DNA from: Allokutzneria sp. NRRL B-24872
GTDB taxonomy: Bacteria > Actinomycetota > Actinomycetes > Mycobacteriales > Pseudonocardiaceae
Direction: 5' to 3'
Length of the DNA: 64,000 nucleotides
Assembly: GCF_002155965.1 (NCBI RefSeq)
Contig: NZ_MUMH01000078.1
Span: 1 to 64,000, forward strand
Positions 59,934 through 64,000 of the stretch are shown here, one piece after another. The position numbers and the translations under genes were made by a program. Below the pieces are notes generated by a model. The model did no database searches. It saw nothing but the letters and a program-made list of their open reading frames with translations, and was not told where the DNA came from. Each line of letters starts with the position of its first letter. The first letter of the stretch is position 1.

Positions 59934-62372
59934 ATGGCTGGCGATGACAACCAGGACGCTCATCTCATGACCGGTCGAGGTGATTTGACCGACGCGTGGC
60001 TGCGCCACGACGTGGCCCGCTTCCTCTGGGACCTGCTCGAACAGGACGAGTTCGCCGACGAGATCCAACGCCTGGCATTGGACCCGCAGGACGTGGTGAA
60101 GGCCATGGCGAGTGATCCCGTCATGATGGAACTCGGTCGCGGCACCTACGGTCCCTTGGAAGATCGACACGAGGCACTTGAACAGTTCAAACGGACGAAG
60201 CCTGAGCAATGGACTGGCGGGTGGCGTCCCAATCGATCGCAGCGACGCGCACTGTACGCCTCGGCCGCCATTCTTGCGGCGCTGATCCTGCAACTCGTTT
60301 TGGCGGATGAGTGGCTGCCGAAAACGTTCGCCGCAGTTGCCGTTACTGTGGCCGGTAGCGCTTGTTTTATCCTTGCATTATTTGGACTTCCTGACAATGC
60401 TATTTCCCAGCTTCGGTGGATGACAGAATACGTTCATCTCACGGTCAAGCTGCCTGCTCGATGGTGGTCCCAACGTCGCGTGCTTCGCGATCGTGTCATC
60501 GTGCCGGAGTTGAGGAAGTGGTTGCACCGGCAAGCAAAGACTTCATTCGCAGTAGAACTGTGCTTGCGAGACGCCAGCGGGTTGTCCCTTCCGCCGACAG
60601 GATCCACCCTTGTAGAGACGGCGGCTGTTCAAGCGTGTACGCGAGAGGTGAACCGGGAGATGCCGGGTGCAGTTGGACTGGCCGGATCCCGAGGTGTAGG
60701 AAAAAGCACGATTATTGAGCAAGCTGCACGCAATGGGTTTACTCATGAATCTCGTTCGGAAATGTTGGGTGTAATAACCAGTGCGCCTGTTCGGTACGAC
60801 TCTCGAGACTTCGTGCTACACATCCATGCCTGCCTCTGTCGTGCCGTTATCGACCATCTTGTCGAGTACGGAAAGCCGACAGGGAGCGAAACGGAAAGGC
60901 ACTGGTGGAAGCTGTATCGCTCCCACATCCGACGCGCCTACCTGAGCTCGGTGGTCAGTACTGCAGGGCGCGCGGTGCTGCGGCTGGCGGTGGCATTCGG
61001 CTTTGGTGCGATCGCCTGGGGATGGCCCCATGACTACGGCCTCGCCATTGGGCGAGGTGCCCTGGCATTCGTCCAGGACGTCTGGGCGTCTCCGTTGGCC
61101 GTGTTGCGCAACATGACGTGGCAGCAGGCCGCTGCCGCAGTGTCTGTGTTCCTCGCCATCAGAGTCGGCTGGATGTTGCTCAGAAAACTCCTCTGGCCGC
61201 CGGTGGCCGGTGCGGCGCTCGGCACATGGCGCCTCTTCTTGCGAAGCAGCGACCGCAAGTCACCGGATTACTCGGCTTTGCGTGATGTGGCCGAGCAGCA
61301 CCTGCGCGCGATCCGATTTCTGCAGACTCACACCAACGGATGGTCAGGCAAGGTCGCCGTCCCTCTGGGCTCCGATGCGGGAGTGACGCGCTCACTCGCC
61401 CGCGCAGAGCAACCCTGGACCCACCCGGAAGTCGTTGCCCGGCTCCGGGACTTCCTTTCCCTGGTCGTGGACGTGCTCCAGTTCGGCCCGGCACGGACGA
61501 GCGGAGTGGTGGTGGCCATCGACGAGCTGGACAAGATCTCCGATCCCGATGAAGCACACCGGTTCCTCAACGAGATCAAGGGAATCTTCGGTGTCAAGCA
61601 CTGCCTCTTCCTGGTCGCAGTCTCCGACGACGCTCTCACCGCGTTCGAGCGACGCGGTATCCCGGCACGTGATGCCTTTGATAGCGCCTTCACTACGATG
61701 ATCCATGTCCAACCGTTCACCCTCGACGAGTCACGCACATGGCTGGCGTTACGGGCGCTGGGCATCCCCGAACCCTTTGTCTGGCTCTGCCATTGCCTGT
61801 CCGGTGGGTTGCCGCGCGAGCTGGGACGCGTCGCGATCGCCCTGCACGATCTTCAGGGCGCCTACACTCATTTGGCCGAAATCACCCACGCCCTGATCCG
61901 CCAAGACCTGAGCCTGAAAGCCAGAGCCTTCGCGCACACCGCGGTCTCTCTGGGACGCACCGAAAAGGATGACCCCTCCCAGCCTCACACTTTGATCAAG
62001 AATTTGCAGGAAATGCAGACAACTAACCTCATGAGCCTCGACGATCTCGCAGATCAAATCTGGTCATCTGAAGGCAGTGCGCCGGTGAACGAGTTCGACA
62101 GGCTGCGCAATGAAGCTGCCTGTTACCTCCTGTTCTGCCACACTCTAGTCGTGCTCTTCCATGACGAACTTAAGCCTGGCGATCTCCGGCTCTGCGGGAC
62201 CTCTAGCGCATGTGCCACAACCGAGCCTGCGGCCGTGATTGCGCAGTTGGCTTTAGTGCGGCAAACCATGGCCGTCGACACGTTGTTGGTCCGCCTACGG
62301 CTCGCCGAGTTTCGAGACAGAATTAAGCCCGCCTTCTCCCATCGCATGTCTTCGTGGAACGTCTCGGGGTGA
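59934..62372 (+). CDS. KAP-type membrane-associated P-loop NTPase
   Basis: The product is 812 residues. Residues 1-100 are soluble and acidic. Two membrane helices lie at about 105-150 (LYASAAILAALILQLVLAD and FAAVAVTVAGSACFILALFG). The NTPase has Walker A GSRGVGKST with Lys257, and a second pair of helices inserted after it (AVLRLAVAFGFGAIAWGW and WQQAAAAVSVFLAIRVGWML). Walker B is GVVVAIDELDKISD with Asp530 and Glu531, followed by sensor-like CLFLVAVSDDAL. Membrane helices inserted within the P-loop domain are the hallmark of KAP NTPases. The C-terminal 230 residues are helical with no known domain. It is the only intact gene of the tRNA-Pro islet. Some KAP proteins act in phage defence, and that role is inference here. 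Confidence 0.85.
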   Translation: MAGDDNQDAHLMTGRGDLTDAWLRHDVARFLWDLLEQDEFADEIQRLALDPQDVVKAMASDPVMMELGRGTYGPLEDRHEALEQFKRTKPEQWTGGWRPNRSQRRALYASAAILAALILQLVLADEWLPKTFAAVAVTVAGSACFILALFGLPDNAISQLRWMTEYVHLTVKLPARWWSQRRVLRDRVIVPELRKWLHRQAKTSFAVELCLRDASGLSLPPTGSTLVETAAVQACTREVNREMPGAVGLAGSRGVGKSTIIEQAARNGFTHESRSEMLGVITSAPVRYDSRDFVLHIHACLCRAVIDHLVEYGKPTGSETERHWWKLYRSHIRRAYLSSVVSTAGRAVLRLAVAFGFGAIAWGWPHDYGLAIGRGALAFVQDVWASPLAVLRNMTWQQAAAAVSVFLAIRVGWMLLRKLLWPPVAGAALGTWRLFLRSSDRKSPDYSALRDVAEQHLRAIRFLQTHTNGWSGKVAVPLGSDAGVTRSLARAEQPWTHPEVVARLRDFLSLVVDVLQFGPARTSGVVVAIDELDKISDPDEAHRFLNEIKGIFGVKHCLFLVAVSDDALTAFERRGIPARDAFDSAFTTMIHVQPFTLDESRTWLALRALGIPEPFVWLCHCLSGGLPRELGRVAIALHDLQGAYTHLAEITHALIRQDLSLKARAFAHTAVSLGRTEKDDPSQPHTLIKNLQEMQTTNLMSLDDLADQIWSSEGSAPVNEFDRLRNEAACYLLFCHTLVVLFHDELKPGDLRLCGTSSACATTEPAAVIAQLALVRQTMAVDTLLVRLRLAEFRDRIKPAFSHRMSSWNVSG

Positions 62373-62639
62373 ACACAGCTTGGGCTGGTTAAGGAGCGCT
62401 CCACCAACGCAGGACCTGTGATCGCAAGAAGCAACCACATCGCGGAGGTTTGCCGTCGATGGGAGGAGAGGGGTAAGGGGCCGCGGCTCTTTAAGCTGCG
62501 TGGACCGAGCGGCTGCACCATGATCAGATTGCCGCCGCCAGGCACGTAGCGCTCCCAAAGGTCGAGATCCTTCGAGGGGCTAAGCCCAAGCGTCCACCGT
62601 CGGCAGACAACAGAAGCTCGTCGCGCGACTGTGCTGTCC

Positions 62640-62915
62640 TTTCGCAGCCCGGCCATCGTCGACAGCGTCTCCTTCACCTACCTCATCACTCACGCAGCAG
62701 ACAGCGGCGGCGAGCGCCGCTTCGAACTCGGCGCCACTGGGCACGGCCCGAGCGGCTCGCGACTCGCCCAGCGCCTCAGCCAGCACATCCGCGACTGGAA
62801 CCGCGACCGGACAGCTCAACCACGCATCCTCGCCGCGCCCTACACGTTCCCGGAGAATGAGCTTCCCGACGGGATGTTCATCACCAAGCAACACGTGCGA
62901 CTCGGCCTGGCGTGA
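62640..62915 (+). pseudogene. C-terminal remnant of a RiPP-type (isoaspartyl-like) methyltransferase
   Basis: About 90 codons match the end of protein-L-isoaspartate-like methyltransferases of the FxLD/RiPP type: FTYLITHAADSGGERRFELG, GHGPSGSRLAQRLSQHIRDW, and then PYTFPENELPDGMFITKQH. The SAM-binding domain that should precede is absent, so only the substrate-side tail remains. The stretch from 62373 to 62639 before it has no gene. The family assignment is from memory of the C-terminal pattern. Confidence 0.55.
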
Positions 62916-63124
62916 ACGCGCGCGACGTTCGGAATTTCAGGAAGGTGCTCCTGCGCCGCGGTTGGCGGGCTGGCTCGGCGACCCGCCAACCGCAGGAAGC
63001 TCGCCCAACTGCGGTACGCGCTGGCGGCGGTGAGCTTGTCAAGAGTTGAGAAGCGGCATCGGAAGTCTAGCGAGTCAAGGGGTCAACGAGCGGCGTGCTC
63101 GACCTCGAAGTCCGTGCCAAGATC

Positions 63125-63166
63125 AAAAAAGAAGGCTCTTCGCAGTGTCTGACCTGCGAAGAGCCT

Positions 63167-63169
<3 letters not shown>
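63125..63169 (-). terminator. Intrinsic terminator of tRNA-Pro
   Basis: The arms GAAGGCTCTTCGCAG (63131-63145) and CTGCGAAGAGCCTTC (63154-63168) are perfectly complementary over 15 bp with an eight-base loop. On the minus strand the hairpin is followed by six T. It begins a few bases after the tRNA 3' end. Confidence 0.92.
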
Positions 63170-63248
<79 letters not shown>

Positions 63249-63344
63249 GTCTGTCTGCGCTCTCTCAAGCGCTGGAGAAAGATTAACGCACGGCTGATCA
63301 GGTTCCTAATCGGGGGTTGTCAAAGCTCTGACCTGCGGTGTTGC

Positions 63345-63767
63345 TCAGGGTGGGAGGAGGGCGGCGCCGACGGCGAGCACGGCGAGGGCGAGGGTGGCGA
63401 ACAGCAGGTCCACGGCGAGGCGGACGCGGCGGAACTTGAGGCGGGCGATCCGGCTCAGCGCCCGCCAGCGGCGGTCCCGCCAGGCGGCAAGGTCGGAGTC
63501 GGTGATCTCGAAGACGCCGGGCACGGTGGTCGGGCGGATGACGAGCATCAGGCTCACGACAGCCGCGGTCCAGGGGAGCAGGGCGGACAGGCCGAGGACG
63601 GTGGTCGCCTGGGTGATCGAGTCGCGGCCGAGGTTGGCGATGGCCACGCCTGCGGTGACGGTGAAGGTCGCGATGAGCAGCAGGTCGCGGGCCTTGCCGT
63701 CCAGGCGCTTGAGCTCGTCGCGGACGTCGGCGAGTTCGGCGGCGAGCACGTCGGGGTCATGCGGCAC
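63345..63767 (-). CDS. Small membrane protein, possibly Pycsar-effector-like topology
   Basis: The product is 140 residues. A charged helix (LAAELADVRDELKRLDGKARD) is followed by two membrane helices (about 30-50 and 55-78), a basic cytoplasmic loop and a third helix at the C-terminus (LLFATLALAVLAVGAALLPP). The DGKARDLLLIATF start of the first helix recalls the DAKA motif of PycTM/Pycsar effectors, but no cyclase gene is seen, so this is only a resemblance. It overlaps the cold-shock-domain gene by 11 bp. Confidence 0.65.
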   Translation of the reverse strand: MPHDPDVLAAELADVRDELKRLDGKARDLLLIATFTVTAGVAIANLGRDSITQATTVLGLSALLPWTAAVVSLMLVIRPTTVPGVFEITDSDLAAWRDRRWRALSRIARLKFRRVRLAVDLLFATLALAVLAVGAALLPP

Positions 63768-63966
63768 CGGAGGCGCCCTTGTTCAGTTGGCCGGACAGGC
63801 CGCGCGGGTTCGGGCGGATGACGAGGGTCGCCCTGTCGCCGGGGCGCAGGCGGCGCGCGGCCTCGCCGAGGTGCACGAACAGCGTGAGGGTGTTGCCGCG
63901 CTGGTCCTTCACGGCGACGAAGCCGTAGCCGCGCTCGGCGAAGACCTTGGTGAACTCGGCGGTCAC
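63757..63966 (-). CDS. Small cold-shock-domain-like (OB-fold) protein
   Basis: The 69-residue protein contains ERGYGFVAVKDQRGNTLTLF followed by VHLGEAARRLRPGDR, which follows the cold-shock domain pattern (RNP1-like KGYGFI, then FVHxS). It lacks several aromatic residues of classical CspA, so it is a divergent member. The GTG start at 63966 lies seven bases after AGGAGG. It is coupled to the small membrane protein by an 11-bp overlap. Confidence 0.75.
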   Translation of the reverse strand: MTAEFTKVFAERGYGFVAVKDQRGNTLTLFVHLGEAARRLRPGDRATLVIRPNPRGLSGQLNKGASGAA

Positions 63967-64000
63967 CCGCCAACCCTCCTGCACGAGCGCGCCCGCGACG

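Noticed and set aside
62580-62894. Minus-strand 104-residue frame in the islet
   Set aside because: The plus strand in the same place matches the C-terminus of a methyltransferase, which explains the open frame.

Overview
This 64 kb window is high-GC DNA from a filamentous-type actinomycete, most likely of the order Pseudonocardiales (Saccharothrix/Lentzea/Actinosynnema-like). The reasons are GC-rich third codon positions, frequent GTG starts, many ATGA/GTGA overlaps, a LAL-type LuxR regulator, ECF/WYL/TetR regulators, a Tat-exported peptidase and actinobacterial RiPP and FAAL genes. The placement is an inference from style. No 16S gene is present.

Layout: 0-4 kb is a TetR repressor divergent from a self-sufficient CYP102-type P450-reductase fusion, with a 26-bp perfect palindrome between them. 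4-13 kb is a class II lanthipeptide locus: lanM, a 73-residue lanA precursor, a Tat-signal M14 carboxypeptidase, and a divergent two-gene ABC exporter. 13-25 kb is mixed: a YezG-like protein, DNA alkylation repair, a DHA2 exporter, small secreted proteins, a DUF4240 protein, a double Imm49 protein, TauE/SafE, threonine aldolase and a TerD-domain protein. 25-35.5 kb is regulatory: a LAL regulator, YCII, CPBP protease, an overlapping histidine kinase/response regulator/ECF sigma set, a SnoaL protein, and a flavin monooxygenase divergent from a WYL regulator. 35.4-35.9 kb holds a decayed ArsR/SRPBCC pair. 36.3-39.8 kb is a complete lactococcin 972-type bacteriocin operon (bacteriocin, membrane partner, ABC ATPase, membrane-anchored small protein). 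41.5-45.2 kb has an EF-hand protein divergent from a reductase/FAAL/ACP operon that looks like a compact fatty-acid activation and reduction system. 45.2-47.2 kb is a graveyard of broken genes next to a frameshifted SCP1.201/DddA-like deaminase toxin and its intact Imm1 partner. 47.4-49.5 kb is LacI plus MFS. 49.6-59 kb is a tightly coupled WGR-DUF4132 / MoxR / DUF5682 / VWA / SWIM operon. 59.4-63.2 kb is a small islet flanked by 47-bp repeats of the tRNA-Pro(GGG) 3' end. It carries one large KAP-type membrane NTPase and the tail of a RiPP-type methyltransferase, with no integrase. The right edge holds a cold-shock-domain protein and a small membrane protein.

The strongest candidates for something new are the KAP NTPase islet in the tRNA-Pro site, the EF-hand/reductase/FAAL/ACP unit, and the lanthipeptide with an unusual core peptide. 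Several disrupted genes (17.7-18.4, 35.4-35.9, 45.2-46.1 and 46.5-47.2 kb) are reported as frameshifted. Whether each is real decay or a sequence error cannot be decided from the sequence alone.
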